NCBI GenBank assembly: GCA_024635795.1
Contig: JAGXIH010000002.1
Span: forward strand, 1 to 45,095
DNA from: Salegentibacter sp.
GTDB lineage: Bacteria; Bacteroidota; Bacteroidia; Flavobacteriales; Flavobacteriaceae
DNA: 45,095 nt
Direction: 5' to 3'
A program made the position numbers and the translations under genes. Of the stretch, positions 35,484 through 43,499 are shown piece after piece. Each line of letters opens with the position of its first letter. Position 1 is the stretch's first letter. The notes under the pieces were generated by a model that did not search any database, was not told the origin of the DNA, and saw only the letters and a list, made by a program, of their open reading frames with translations.

Positions 35484-35801
35484 ATGGCACTAGAAGGAAA
35501 ACATACATTTGGCAGTATTGGAGACACAAGGGTTAGCTTCGTGGAAAAGAAAATAGACGAAGAAAGAAAAGATTTCCTGAAAAAACTACTGGAACATAAC
35601 GGCTTTGAAGTCATTGTTGAAGAAGAAAAACGAAAAACCGAAGAAGAGCCTCAACTCTACACCGTAGCCGTAACAGATATGGTTTTTAATCCCACTACCT
35701 ATGTCTTTGAGCGCCGCCTAAAAACCTTTGACGGGCATAAGGTCACCCAGGATTACTGGAACCAGAAATCGGAAGATACTAATCCGCATTATTGGAAATA
35801 A
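35484..35801 (+). CDS. uncharacterised small protein at the end of the nuo operon
   Basis: This 105-residue hydrophilic protein has no signal peptide or membrane helix. The N-terminal half is highly charged and helical (FVEKKIDEERKDFLKKLLEH); the C-terminal half looks like strands (YTVAVTDMVFNPTTYVFERR). No cysteines are present, so it does not hold an Fe-S cluster. It begins 3 bp after the nuoN stop, so it must be co-transcribed with complex I. It could be an accessory or assembly protein of the 11-subunit complex, but no family was recognised. Confidence 0.8.
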   Translation: MALEGKHTFGSIGDTRVSFVEKKIDEERKDFLKKLLEHNGFEVIVEEEKRKTEEEPQLYTVAVTDMVFNPTTYVFERRLKTFDGHKVTQDYWNQKSEDTNPHYWK

Positions 35802-35851
35802 ACAACTTAATTGGTGACTCAAATAATTGCAAACCCATTAACACAAAAAAC

Positions 35852-36751
35852 ATGAAATTCTTAAATCTACTTTTATTCCTGGTGCTCTCATTAAACTGCG
35901 TAAATGCACAAAACTTAAAACCTTATGTGCTGGCATTGGAAACAACCGATAACATTTCAGAATTAAAAGATAAGTTATCCCTAAACCTACAACAAAATGG
36001 TATTGAGGTTGTAGGTCAATACCAGCCAGCAAATGATGCGAACCGATGGATCTATATTTTTACATCTCCCGAACTGAAATCTGCAGTAAAAGAGGTTGGT
36101 CAATTAACCGGATTTGCTGCAAGCCTGCGGGTAGCAATTACCCTTGAAAATGGAAAAACACTGGTGTCTTATACCAATCCTGTTTATTGGGGAAATGCTT
36201 ATTTCAGAAACGACTTCCCAAAAGTTTCTTCTCATTATACAAAGCTTACCAGCAAACTGGAAAGTGCTATGGAAGCTACGGGATCTTTTAAAAATTTGCC
36301 CTTCGGTTCCGAAGAAGGTTTATCTGAAAAAGAGCTAAGAAAATATCATTATATGTTTGCCATGCCTTACTTTGACGATACCATTGAACTGGGAAGTTTT
36401 GACAGCTATCAAACAGCCACAAATAAAATTGAGACAGCTGCCAAAGAAAAGAATACCAATCTGGAAATGCTTTATAAAATTGAAATCCCAGGGAAAAACA
36501 TGGCTCTTTATGGCTTTGGGATTAAGGGCGAAAAAGGAGAAGCTAAATTTCTTCCCATAATCGATATTGGTAAACCTAAACACACAGCTTTCCTTCCTTA
36601 CGAGGTATTAGTTATCGGAAATGAAGTTCACATGCTGCATGGCAGATATAGAATAGCCATTGCCTTTCCCGATTTAACAATGGGAACTTTCAGCAAAATA
36701 ATGTCGACCCCGGGAGATATTGAGGATTCATTAGAGCAATTGGTGAAATAG
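35852..36751 (+). CDS. exported protein, DUF302-like
   Basis: From the ATG at 35852 the protein is 299 residues and starts with a clear signal peptide (MKFLNLLLFLVLSLNCVNAQ); an upstream extension of the frame would overlap the previous gene and spoil the signal. The first half (TTDNISELKDKLSLNLQQNG ... IYIFTSPELKSAVKEVGQLTG ... VSYTNPVYW) follows the strand-helix pattern of DUF302 proteins, and a related pattern returns in the second half (LEMLYKIEIPGKNMALYGFG). Probably periplasmic; function unknown. It is 50 bp after the small nuo-linked gene, possibly in the same transcript. Confidence 0.65.
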   Translation: MKFLNLLLFLVLSLNCVNAQNLKPYVLALETTDNISELKDKLSLNLQQNGIEVVGQYQPANDANRWIYIFTSPELKSAVKEVGQLTGFAASLRVAITLENGKTLVSYTNPVYWGNAYFRNDFPKVSSHYTKLTSKLESAMEATGSFKNLPFGSEEGLSEKELRKYHYMFAMPYFDDTIELGSFDSYQTATNKIETAAKEKNTNLEMLYKIEIPGKNMALYGFGIKGEKGEAKFLPIIDIGKPKHTAFLPYEVLVIGNEVHMLHGRYRIAIAFPDLTMGTFSKIMSTPGDIEDSLEQLVK

Positions 36752-37054
36752 TAACCAAGTAAAGCGACAAAAGATTGAAAATAACCAATACCATCTATTC
36801 CCTTTGATTTGAGTATATAATTGTTTAAATCTAAATAAAGTGCTCAATTAATGGATCTCTTATCTGGTATCGACTAATATAAGTTATTAGAATAATGAGG
36901 TTGAATTTGTCGGGTTTAACCAGTTTTCCTGGAATGGATAATCTTATAATTTTCCTTAACCTTACAGGTAGTTCATTAAATTCCTATGAAGTATCCAGAC
37001 TCCATGGCTATTTAAGTGAGCCCTCAAGAATTTCTATAAAGTATAGGAATAAAA
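36752..37054. other. intergenic stretch without a recognisable feature
   Basis: No promoter, repeat or RNA gene was recognised here. A 56-codon plus-strand reading frame (36895-37065) runs into the downstream terminator stem and shows no family motif, so it was not called a gene. Confidence 0.5.
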
Positions 37055-37085
37055 AAAGCCTGTAACTTTTAGGGTTACAGGCTTT
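37051..37085 (-). terminator. intrinsic terminator of the detoxification cluster
   Basis: Arms AAAGCCTGTAAC (37055-37066) and GTTACAGGCTTT (37074-37085) pair perfectly over 12 bp. On the minus strand the stem is followed by a T-tract (A's at 37051-37057), 16 bases past the stop of the DJ-1/PfpI gene. Confidence 0.92.
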
Positions 37086-37100
37086 GAAATAAGTGCGCTT

Positions 37101-37778
37101 TTATTTAAGCGACTCGTATAATTTATCGGCTGCTTTATTTGAGGATGCAGGATTTTGGCCGGTAATCAAATTCCCGTCCTTGAGCACGTGAACTTCCCAG
37201 TCACCTGATTTGGAATAAATTCCTCCATTTTCTTTTAGCATATCTTCCACTAAAAATGGAACTACATTCGTCAACTTCACCGCTTCTTCTTCGGTATTTG
37301 TGAAGCCGGTTACTTTTTTTCCTTTAACTAAAGGTTCACCATTTTCATTTTTTACGTTTTTAAGAGCCGCAGGTGCATGACATACAAACGCGATTGGTTT
37401 CTTCTGCTTATTAAAAGACTCTATCAAAGCTATTGAAGTTTTATCTTCTGCAAGGTCCCAAAGTGGACCGTGACCTCCGGGATAGAATAGGGCGTCAAAT
37501 TCTTCAGCCTTAATTGTTTCTAACTTTAACGTATTGTCGATCACTTTTTGAGATTCTGTATCCTTATAGAAACGCTTCGTATCTTCGGTTTGGGCATCAG
37601 GTCCTTCACTATTTGGGTCTATTGGTGCTTTACCTCCCTGAGGTGTAGCTACAGTGACATCTACTCCTTTTTCCAGTAAGTTATAATAAGGTGCTGCGAA
37701 TTCTTCAATCCAAAACCCTGTTTTTTCTCCTGTGTCTCCCAATTTGTCATGAGAGGTTAAAACAAATAGTACTTTCAT
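37101..37778 (-). CDS. DJ-1/PfpI-family protein (type 1 glutamine amidotransferase-like)
   Basis: A 225-residue cytoplasmic protein of the Hsp31-like branch. The nucleophile elbow FVCHAPAAL gives Cys133 and His134, and GFWIEEFAAPY supplies the acidic residue next to the Cys (Glu25/26). FYPGGHGPLWDL is the conserved oxyanion-region motif. Relatives act as glyoxalase III-type, chaperone or deglycase enzymes on methylglyoxal-modified targets; which of these applies is not readable. It is the last gene of the minus-strand cluster, consistent with aldehyde or carbonyl stress defence. Confidence 0.88.
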   Translation of the reverse strand: MKVLFVLTSHDKLGDTGEKTGFWIEEFAAPYYNLLEKGVDVTVATPQGGKAPIDPNSEGPDAQTEDTKRFYKDTESQKVIDNTLKLETIKAEEFDALFYPGGHGPLWDLAEDKTSIALIESFNKQKKPIAFVCHAPAALKNVKNENGEPLVKGKKVTGFTNTEEEAVKLTNVVPFLVEDMLKENGGIYSKSGDWEVHVLKDGNLITGQNPASSNKAADKLYESLK

Positions 37779-37860
37779 ATCTTTTTATTTTTCTCGTTAT
37801 TATTTTTTACTAGTGTATTTAATGTTTGTGCGCTTGTGGCAAAGCCAATGACGCTAAATA

Positions 37861-39021
37861 TCAATAAGCCATTCTTACAATCTTCTCTGCATCTTCTGGT
37901 TTAAGGTTTTGATGTTCTCCAAGACCTTCCCAGCCGCGCTCTTTGAATCTTTTTGAGATTTCCTCGGCAGTACCTTCATAATCGTCAGTATATTGAGATA
38001 ATTTGGTGTCTATACCCAGCTCGTTAAAGAAAGCTTCTGTTCTTTTTATCGCAGCGCTTGCTTTATACTCTGTGTTACCATCGGTAATATTCCAAACGCG
38101 TTCGGCATATTGTGCCAGTTTTTCCTTCTTCGATTCGAAATTATACTCATAATGACTAGGAGCGATCACCGCAAGGGTTCGAGCGTGGTCAATCCCATAA
38201 AGAGCGGTAAGCTCATGGCCCATAGCGTGTATTGCCCAGTCTGTTGGAACTCCTTTTTGGATCAACCCATTTAACGCCATGGTACAGCTCCACATAAAAT
38301 TAGAGGCCGCCGTATAATCTGTAGGGTCTTCCAGTACTTTAGGTGCCACTTCTATAAGAGTTTGCATAATGCTTTCTGAAATTCTATCCTGAAGGTGAGC
38401 TCCAACAGGGTAGGTAAGGTATTGTTCCAGCACGTGTGTAAAGGCATCGGTAATTCCGTTCACCAATTGTCTCTGAGGTATTGAATGTACCACCTGAGGA
38501 TCCAGTACCGAAAATTCAGGGAATAATCCGGCGCCACCCATTCCTAGTTTCTCTTTTGTTTTTTCTCTGGTGATTACTGCTCCAGAGTTCATTTCAGATC
38601 CTGTAGCTGGCAAGGTCAATACAGTTCCAAAAGGCATGCCTTTTAATGTAGGAATCTTATTTACGAGTATATCCCAGGGCTCATCTCCTTCGTAAAGCGC
38701 AGCAGAAGAAAGGAATTTTGTTCCATCTATTACAGAACCGCCTCCAACAGCCAGCAAATATGTGATATTTTCCTCTTTAATCACTTTTAGCGCTTTCATT
38801 AACACCGCGTATTCCGGATTTGCAGGAATACCACCAAACTCAACAACTTCATGGTTTGACAGTGCTGAACTCACCTGCTCATAAATTCCGTTATTTTTAA
38901 TGCTTCCCCCACCGTAAAGCATAAGTACTTTGGCATCTTCGGGGATCTCGTTTTTAATGCTTTTAATCTGATCCTTTCCAAATATAACTTTGGTCGGGTT
39001 TTTAAATTCAAAATTCTTCAT
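37861..39021 (-). CDS. iron-containing (YqhD-like) alcohol dehydrogenase
   Basis: This 386-residue protein starts NFEFKNPTKVIFGKDQI, the YqhD/BdhA subgroup start, with the nucleotide-binding YGGGSIKNNGIY and AVGGGSVIDGTKF. Metal ligands are visible in GITDAFTHVLEQY (Asp, His), DWAIHAMGHELTALYGIDHARTLAV (two His). The subgroup uses NADPH to reduce short-chain and toxic aldehydes. It lies between the DJ-1 protein and an MDR oxidoreductase, which supports a carbonyl detoxification role. Confidence 0.93.
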   Translation of the reverse strand: MKNFEFKNPTKVIFGKDQIKSIKNEIPEDAKVLMLYGGGSIKNNGIYEQVSSALSNHEVVEFGGIPANPEYAVLMKALKVIKEENITYLLAVGGGSVIDGTKFLSSAALYEGDEPWDILVNKIPTLKGMPFGTVLTLPATGSEMNSGAVITREKTKEKLGMGGAGLFPEFSVLDPQVVHSIPQRQLVNGITDAFTHVLEQYLTYPVGAHLQDRISESIMQTLIEVAPKVLEDPTDYTAASNFMWSCTMALNGLIQKGVPTDWAIHAMGHELTALYGIDHARTLAVIAPSHYEYNFESKKEKLAQYAERVWNITDGNTEYKASAAIKRTEAFFNELGIDTKLSQYTDDYEGTAEEISKRFKERGWEGLGEHQNLKPEDAEKIVRMAY

Positions 39022-39068
39022 ATGTAGATATTATTTCTTTTTAAATGGTCATATGTAATTCGCATATC

Positions 39069-39094
39069 CCTGCCTACCGGCAGGCAGGTTTTTT
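39069..39094. repeat. CCTGCC/GGCAGG palindromic element
   Basis: CCTGCC-TACC-GGCAGG (39069-39084) followed by CAGG and six T's on the plus strand. No plus-strand gene precedes it, so it is more likely a dispersed intergenic palindrome than a functional terminator. It sits in the 128-bp gap between the alcohol dehydrogenase and MDR genes. Confidence 0.5.
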
Positions 39095-39149
39095 GGGGTT
39101 TGTATCGTATTCCCGTTATACTCATTTCATAACTATTTTTCTCCTTTTT

Positions 39150-40151
39150 TTATACTTTCACTACCATTTTCCCTTTGTTTTTTCCTTCGAAAAGATCCAA
39201 AAAGGCTTGTGGTATGTTTTCAAAACCTTCTCTAATAGTTTCTGTATGGGTTAATTTACCATCATTCAACCACTCAGCTAACTGTTTTACACCAGCGGGA
39301 TGTTTATCTACATAATCAAAAATCACGAATCCCTGCATCAAAGAACTTTTCTTAATCAGGAATGGTTGTACGCTAATACTTTTTGGAAGTTCGGTATTGT
39401 TATATACAGAGATAGCTCCACAGTTAATGGTCCTTGAGAACTTATTGATATTAAAAAGAACCGCTTCAGATATTTCACCTCCAACATTGTCAAAATATAC
39501 ATCTACACCATCGGGACAGGCTTTTGCGATGGCTTCTGTTATATTTTCGGTGGTGTTGTAATTGATTCCTTCATCAAAACCGAATTTCGATTTTAGCATC
39601 GCTACTTTTTCATCGGTTCCGGCAATACCTACGACTCTTAGACCAAGGATTTTTCCTATTTGTCCTACAACGCTTCCAACGGCACCGGCGGCACCAGATA
39701 CAAGAAGTGTTTCTCCTTCTTTCGGTTTTCCTATTTCTGTAAGTCCAAGATAGGCGGTAAGCCCGGTCATTCCCAGAATTCCAAGATAAGCTGAAAGCGG
39801 GGCCTTATCCGGATCTACCTTCATAAGTCCATTAGCTTTCGTTACCTGTGTTTCTTTCCATAATAAAGAGCCAGATACATGATCTCCTTTACTGAAGTTT
39901 TCAGCTTTAGATTCTATAACCTCGGCAATAATTCCCGACTCAATAGGTTTGCCAACTTCAAAAGGTGGAATGTAGGATGGTGCATCGCTCATTCTTCCTC
40001 TTAAATATGGATCTACAGAAACATATTCAGATCTTAGCAATACTTCACCTCCTTTTAGTTCGTGGACTTCTGTAGTGGTGAAATCAAAATCTTTCAACTC
40101 AGGTTTCCCTGTAGGTCTGTTCTTTAAATTAATTGTTCTTGTTGTATTCAT
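39150..40151 (-). CDS. NADP-dependent MDR oxidoreductase (alkenal/one reductase type)
   Basis: From the ATG at 40151 the protein is 333 residues; a GTG one codon earlier also opens the frame. It belongs to the zinc-free MDR group of leukotriene B4 12-hydroxydehydrogenase/CurA enzymes. Motifs are the N-terminal INLKNRPTGKPELKDF, EYVSVDPYLRGRMSD, the Rossmann motif VSGAAGAVGSVVGQIGK and VDVYFDNVGGEI. These enzymes reduce alpha,beta-unsaturated carbonyls. It starts 15 bp after the TetR gene ends, so TetR probably controls it. Confidence 0.92.
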   Translation of the reverse strand: MNTTRTINLKNRPTGKPELKDFDFTTTEVHELKGGEVLLRSEYVSVDPYLRGRMSDAPSYIPPFEVGKPIESGIIAEVIESKAENFSKGDHVSGSLLWKETQVTKANGLMKVDPDKAPLSAYLGILGMTGLTAYLGLTEIGKPKEGETLLVSGAAGAVGSVVGQIGKILGLRVVGIAGTDEKVAMLKSKFGFDEGINYNTTENITEAIAKACPDGVDVYFDNVGGEISEAVLFNINKFSRTINCGAISVYNNTELPKSISVQPFLIKKSSLMQGFVIFDYVDKHPAGVKQLAEWLNDGKLTHTETIREGFENIPQAFLDLFEGKNKGKMVVKV

Positions 40152-40165
40152 CACTTTTTTTTCAA

Positions 40166-40744
40166 TTATATTTTAATACTATTCCATGCCATCTCATAGG
40201 CTTCATTTACGTTCGTCGGTGTTATTTTGTAGAGTTCACGTTGTTGCATGTTCATTAAAAATGCAATAGGATAGATGCTGAAAGCATATAACATATAAGG
40301 AGAAACAGGTTTAATTATTCCTTGTTCTTTTCCTCGTTCCCAAAGATCTAGCAAGGGTTCAAGGTGTTTTAATCCTTCTTTTCTGCTTGGTTCATCTATA
40401 ATGGGGGTGTTATCGCATTGAGACAGAAACATGGCTTCTTCAATTTCCTTTAATTTGAATTCAGCAATATTCTTCCAGATATTTTCAAAACCTTCTTCTA
40501 CTGAAACTCCTTCTTTATAATCCTTGAAGGCGAATTTGCTGAAAGCAGCCTTTACTTCAATATATACCTGATTTACCAGGTCCTGTTTATTTTCAAAGTA
40601 GAGGTAGATAGTTCCCGCAGACACTTCTGCCATCTTAGCGATCTTAGACATTGGAGTTGCGTGAAAACCATTGTTATTAACAAGGCTTATGGTAGCTTTT
40701 ACAAGGGCTTCCTTTTTTTTCTGGCTTTTCGAAACTCTGTTCAT
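40166..40744 (-). CDS. TetR-family transcriptional repressor
   Basis: A 192-residue protein with a TetR helix-turn-helix at residues ~10-57 (LVKATISLVNNNGFHATPMS then IAKMAEVSAGTIYLYFENKQ) and a helical ligand-binding domain. A perfect 30-bp palindrome overlaps its promoter, indicating autorepression. It leads the MDR, alcohol dehydrogenase and DJ-1 genes on the same strand; an electrophile or aldehyde inducer is plausible but unproven. Confidence 0.93.
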   Translation of the reverse strand: MNRVSKSQKKKEALVKATISLVNNNGFHATPMSKIAKMAEVSAGTIYLYFENKQDLVNQVYIEVKAAFSKFAFKDYKEGVSVEEGFENIWKNIAEFKLKEIEEAMFLSQCDNTPIIDEPSRKEGLKHLEPLLDLWERGKEQGIIKPVSPYMLYAFSIYPIAFLMNMQQRELYKITPTNVNEAYEMAWNSIKI

Positions 40745-40763
40745 TTCCTTTATAATTATATTG

Positions 40764-40799
40764 CAAATATATAAATGAATGAACGTTCATTCATTTATA
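40764..40799 (-). promoter_or_regulatory. promoter and 30-bp palindromic operator of the tetR gene
   Basis: Minus-strand -7 element TATATTTG (plus CAAATATA, 40764-40771) abuts a perfect palindrome at 40770-40799 whose half-site is TATAAATGAATGAAC. The palindrome fills the spacer and upstream part of the promoter, so a bound dimer would block RNA polymerase. ATGAATGAACGTTCATTCAT at its core has the typical TetR-family operator look. Confidence 0.85.
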
Positions 40800-40951
40800 A
40801 AAACGGCATTTAAGTTTTATTTAACCCCGTTCCTTAAATCTTGCTAAAATTGAAGGCGATTCAAAATCTGTGAAATTAACTGGTATAAATACTGAAAGAG
40901 TAGGTTAAGTATTTGGTGTTAGTTTACGAACCTCTCTTTAAGTCTTTGTTC

Positions 40952-41584
40952 TTATGAACGGACTGCTTTTTCAATTGGAGTCTCTCCATCAAGAATTTCA
41001 AAAAACTGGTTTTGCTTTACATCATCTTCCAGTACTTCAACCAGAGTTTGAGCAACATTGGCTCTGGAGATGCTCCCTTGTTTTTCTAATTTTTCCTTTA
41101 GTTGAATTTTACCGGAACCCTCTTCATCTGTAAGTGCACCAGGTCTAACAATAGTATAATCTAAACCACTGTTGCGTAGATAATCATCAGCATTTCCTTT
41201 TGCTCTTAAATAATCTTCAAGCTCTTCACTTATGGTTGGGTTGTCTGCGCCCATAGAACTTAGCATAACAAACTTTTCAACTCCTGCTTTTTTAGCAGCT
41301 TCGGTGAACTTTTTTGCTCCTTCCTGATCTACTCCTATAACATTTTTACCTTTAGATCCTGCAGCAAAAATAACTTTGTCAGCATTTTTGACAGCACGAC
41401 TTAAATCTTCCTCTAAATCGCCCAGTACAGCAGCCACATTTTCTTTTTCAAAATGGTCTTTCTGTTCCTGTTTTCTGACCATGGCAATGGGTTGATATTT
41501 TTCGGACATTTTTAATAAATCGATGATGATTCTTCCTGTTGTGCCGTTTGCCCCGGCAACTAATACATTTTTCTTTTTACTCAT
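40952..41584 (-). CDS. NAD(P)-binding SDR-type protein (NmrA/YwnB-like)
   Basis: A 210-residue atypical short-chain dehydrogenase fold with nucleotide motif VAGANGTTGRIIIDLL at the N-terminus, VIFAAGSKGKNV, KFVMLSSMGADNP and YTIVRPGAL. The classical YxxxK pair is not obvious, as in many NAD(P)H-sensing or flavin-reductase-like members. Probably an oxidoreductase or redox sensor in the cytoplasm. It lies 55 bp downstream of the quinone oxidoreductase-like gene on the same strand. Confidence 0.88.
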   Translation of the reverse strand: MSKKKNVLVAGANGTTGRIIIDLLKMSEKYQPIAMVRKQEQKDHFEKENVAAVLGDLEEDLSRAVKNADKVIFAAGSKGKNVIGVDQEGAKKFTEAAKKAGVEKFVMLSSMGADNPTISEELEDYLRAKGNADDYLRNSGLDYTIVRPGALTDEEGSGKIQLKEKLEKQGSISRANVAQTLVEVLEDDVKQNQFFEILDGETPIEKAVRS

Positions 41585-41639
41585 AATTATTTTCTTTTTT
41601 AGTAATAATATATAATCAATTGACCAATCCTTAGAATTT

Positions 41640-42623
41640 TTAGGATAAGCTTATGATTACTTTCCCCTGTGCTCTTCCAGTAGCTAAGTATTCATAGGCG
41701 TCGATCCCATCTTCAAAAGAATAAATAAGATCTACTATTGGCTTGATATCTCCATCTTCAACCATCGTTTTGATATCAGTCAACTGCTCTGCGTTAGGCT
41801 GCATCCAGGTATATTTATAAACCGCCGATTTCTCCTTGATCAGTTTTAATAATTGTTCGGGTAATTTATAATCTTTAATCCCCATTTTTTTAGCTGTTTC
41901 TTCGTCTGGTGGACCCATAATCGTAGTTACTTTTCCGCCGTCTTTAATAATTTCAAAAGCTTCGAAAGTATAATCATCTCCCAAAGTGTCAAAAACGATG
42001 TCTAAATTATTAGCAACCACTTTGTAATCTTCGGTTTTATAATCGATCACGCGATCAGCTCCTAAGGCTTTCACCCAATCTGCATTTTTGGAACTAGTGG
42101 TTGTATAAACGATAGCTCCTTTTGCTTTGGCATACTGAATGGCCAAACTACCGACGCCACCGGAGCCAGCATGAATAAGAATTCTATCATCTTCTTTTAT
42201 CCCCGCTTTTTCTAAAGCCTGGATTGCTGTGAGTCCCGTCAATGGTAAGCCTGAAGCTTCTTCAAATGATATATTTGCCGGTTTTTTAGCGACTTTATCA
42301 CTATTAATGGTCACAAACTCTGCTACAGTACCCATTTGTTCCTGAGGCACTCTGGAATATATTTCATCACCAATTTCAAAATTATTAACATCTGCGCCTT
42401 TATCAACAACCACCCCGCTCACGTCAAAACCAATTGTACTCGGTAGCTTTAAAGGCAGCATTTCTTTTAGATGTCCTTCCGCGATTTTATAATCAATGGG
42501 ATTTAATGAAGCTGCTTTAACTTCAACTAAAACATCATTTGGCTTTACCGAGGGCTTTTCGATCTCATTGATAGATAGACTATCTTTAATTTCACCGTAT
42601 TTTACTATTTGTAGTGCTTTCAT
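41640..42623 (-). CDS. NADP-dependent MDR oxidoreductase (quinone-reductase like)
   Basis: This 327-residue zinc-free MDR has the GroES-like N-terminus (EKPSVKPNDVLVEVKAASLNPIDYKIAEGHL), the motif GFDVSGVVVDKGADV, SGLPLTGLTAIQAL and the Rossmann motif IHAGSGGVGSLAIQYAKAKG. It ends GRAQGKVIISL. Such enzymes reduce quinones or enones with NADPH. A MarR-type pseudogene lies upstream on the same strand, and a TAAGT-TAGT-ACTTA inverted repeat precedes the ATG. Confidence 0.92.
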   Translation of the reverse strand: MKALQIVKYGEIKDSLSINEIEKPSVKPNDVLVEVKAASLNPIDYKIAEGHLKEMLPLKLPSTIGFDVSGVVVDKGADVNNFEIGDEIYSRVPQEQMGTVAEFVTINSDKVAKKPANISFEEASGLPLTGLTAIQALEKAGIKEDDRILIHAGSGGVGSLAIQYAKAKGAIVYTTTSSKNADWVKALGADRVIDYKTEDYKVVANNLDIVFDTLGDDYTFEAFEIIKDGGKVTTIMGPPDEETAKKMGIKDYKLPEQLLKLIKEKSAVYKYTWMQPNAEQLTDIKTMVEDGDIKPIVDLIYSFEDGIDAYEYLATGRAQGKVIISLS

Positions 42624-42660
42624 ATCAATCGCTTTTTTATTTTAAAAATTTATTTATCAG

Positions 42661-42674
42661 TAAGTTAGTACTTA
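42661..42674. promoter_or_regulatory. inverted repeat upstream of the quinone-reductase-like gene
   Basis: TAAGT-TAGT-ACTTA lies 38 bp before the ATG at 42623 and 6 bp from the end of the MarR pseudogene. A 12-bp perfect palindrome with the same AAGTACTT core (CTAAGTACTTAG, 42914-42925) occurs inside the pseudogene. A candidate operator for a MarR or HxlR-type protein. Confidence 0.4.
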
Positions 42675-42679
42675 TTATT

Positions 42680-43040
42680 TTATTTTTTTGAAAGAATATC
42701 GACCCATTTATTAAGAATATCTTTTAAAAGCATTACTTCTGTTAACTTAATGTCTTCAGTCAGCAAAGTATTAAGGAGCTTTTCCGGAATTGGGATCGCA
42801 TTGTTTTTTAGCTCCTTTCCTTTTTTGGTAAGTTTGACAAATACCTTTCTTTCATCTTTTTCAGACAATTTGATTAATTGATAATTTGTCATTTTCCCAT
42901 AAAATCAACAAAACTAAGTACTTAGGATAGGTTAAGCCCATTTCTTCCCAGAATGATTTATAGGCGATTGTTATTAGCCGGGAAACCGAATAAATAGGAA
43001 AGCAGATTTGATTATTCAATTTTAGTTGCTGCTCGTCCAT
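42680..43040 (-). pseudogene. MarR/OhrR-family regulator, internally deleted and frameshifted
   Basis: The 5' part (from the ATG at 43040) encodes MDEQQLKLNNQICFPIYSVS...LVLLILWENDKLSINQIV-stop, the dimerisation helices and first wing region of an OhrR-type MarR protein, including the reactive Cys13 context. A second frame resumes at LSEKDERKVFVKLTKKGKEL and ends LNKWVDILSKK, the C-terminal part of the same family. Intact members are ~145-150 residues; joined, these give ~120. About 25-30 residues (the recognition helix) are missing at the junction near 42865-42885, and the frame is shifted. It was probably the peroxide or electrophile sensor of this cluster. Confidence 0.85.
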
Positions 43041-43045
43041 AATAT

Positions 43046-43471
43046 TTATTTTTTTGAATTTTTCCAGAATTTCCAGGCGCCAGATGACCAAAGTGCCCAG
43101 GCTATGAGAACCGGTTGAAAGAAAAGCCTAATCAATCTTGCTCTATCTGAATCTAAAACGCCAAAGGCATCTTTTCCTTCTAAATATTGTGCGACATTGC
43201 CCGGAAAAACCAGTATAAAGAAAATCGCTAATGCCCAACCTATGGTAGCACGCTGCTTTTTACAAAATAATAAAGCCAGACCTAATGCCATTTCAACTAT
43301 ACCAGATAAAATAACTACTAAATCTTTGCTCACAGGAACCCAATCGGGAACCTGAGTCTGGAAAGCAATTCTATTAAAAGTTAAGTGACTAAATCCTGCA
43401 TAAATCATAAACAGTGATAGTAGTATTCGGAAAATGTTTTGTGTTAATGTTGTTTCAACTTCTCTTCTCAC
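43046..43471 (-). CDS. DoxX-like membrane protein
   Basis: A protein of about 141 residues if started at the GTG at 43471; the frame opens at a TTG at 43516, but a TAnnTTTG element at 43492-43499 lies between the two, so the later start fits better. Four hydrophobic helices are seen (IFRILLSLFMIYAGFSHLTF, VVILSGIVEMALGLALLF, TIGWALAIFFILVFPGNVAQY, RLFFQPVLIAWALW). This fits DoxX/MauE-like small membrane proteins. Function unknown; such proteins often accompany redox or stress genes. Confidence 0.75.
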   Translation of the reverse strand: MRREVETTLTQNIFRILLSLFMIYAGFSHLTFNRIAFQTQVPDWVPVSKDLVVILSGIVEMALGLALLFCKKQRATIGWALAIFFILVFPGNVAQYLEGKDAFGVLDSDRARLIRLFFQPVLIAWALWSSGAWKFWKNSKK

Positions 43472-43491
43472 AGCTTTTATTTTATATTCCC

Positions 43492-43499
43492 CAAAATTA
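43492..43499 (-). promoter_or_regulatory. -7 promoter element of the DoxX-like gene
   Basis: Minus-strand TAATTTTG (plus CAAAATTA) matches TAnnTTTG and is 20 bp before the GTG at 43471. No clear -33 TTTG is seen. Confidence 0.45.

Noticed and set aside
36895-37065. 56-codon plus-strand reading frame downstream of the DUF302-like gene
   Set aside because: It ends inside the minus-strand terminator stem, has no recognisable motif and no promoter or ribosome-binding signal.
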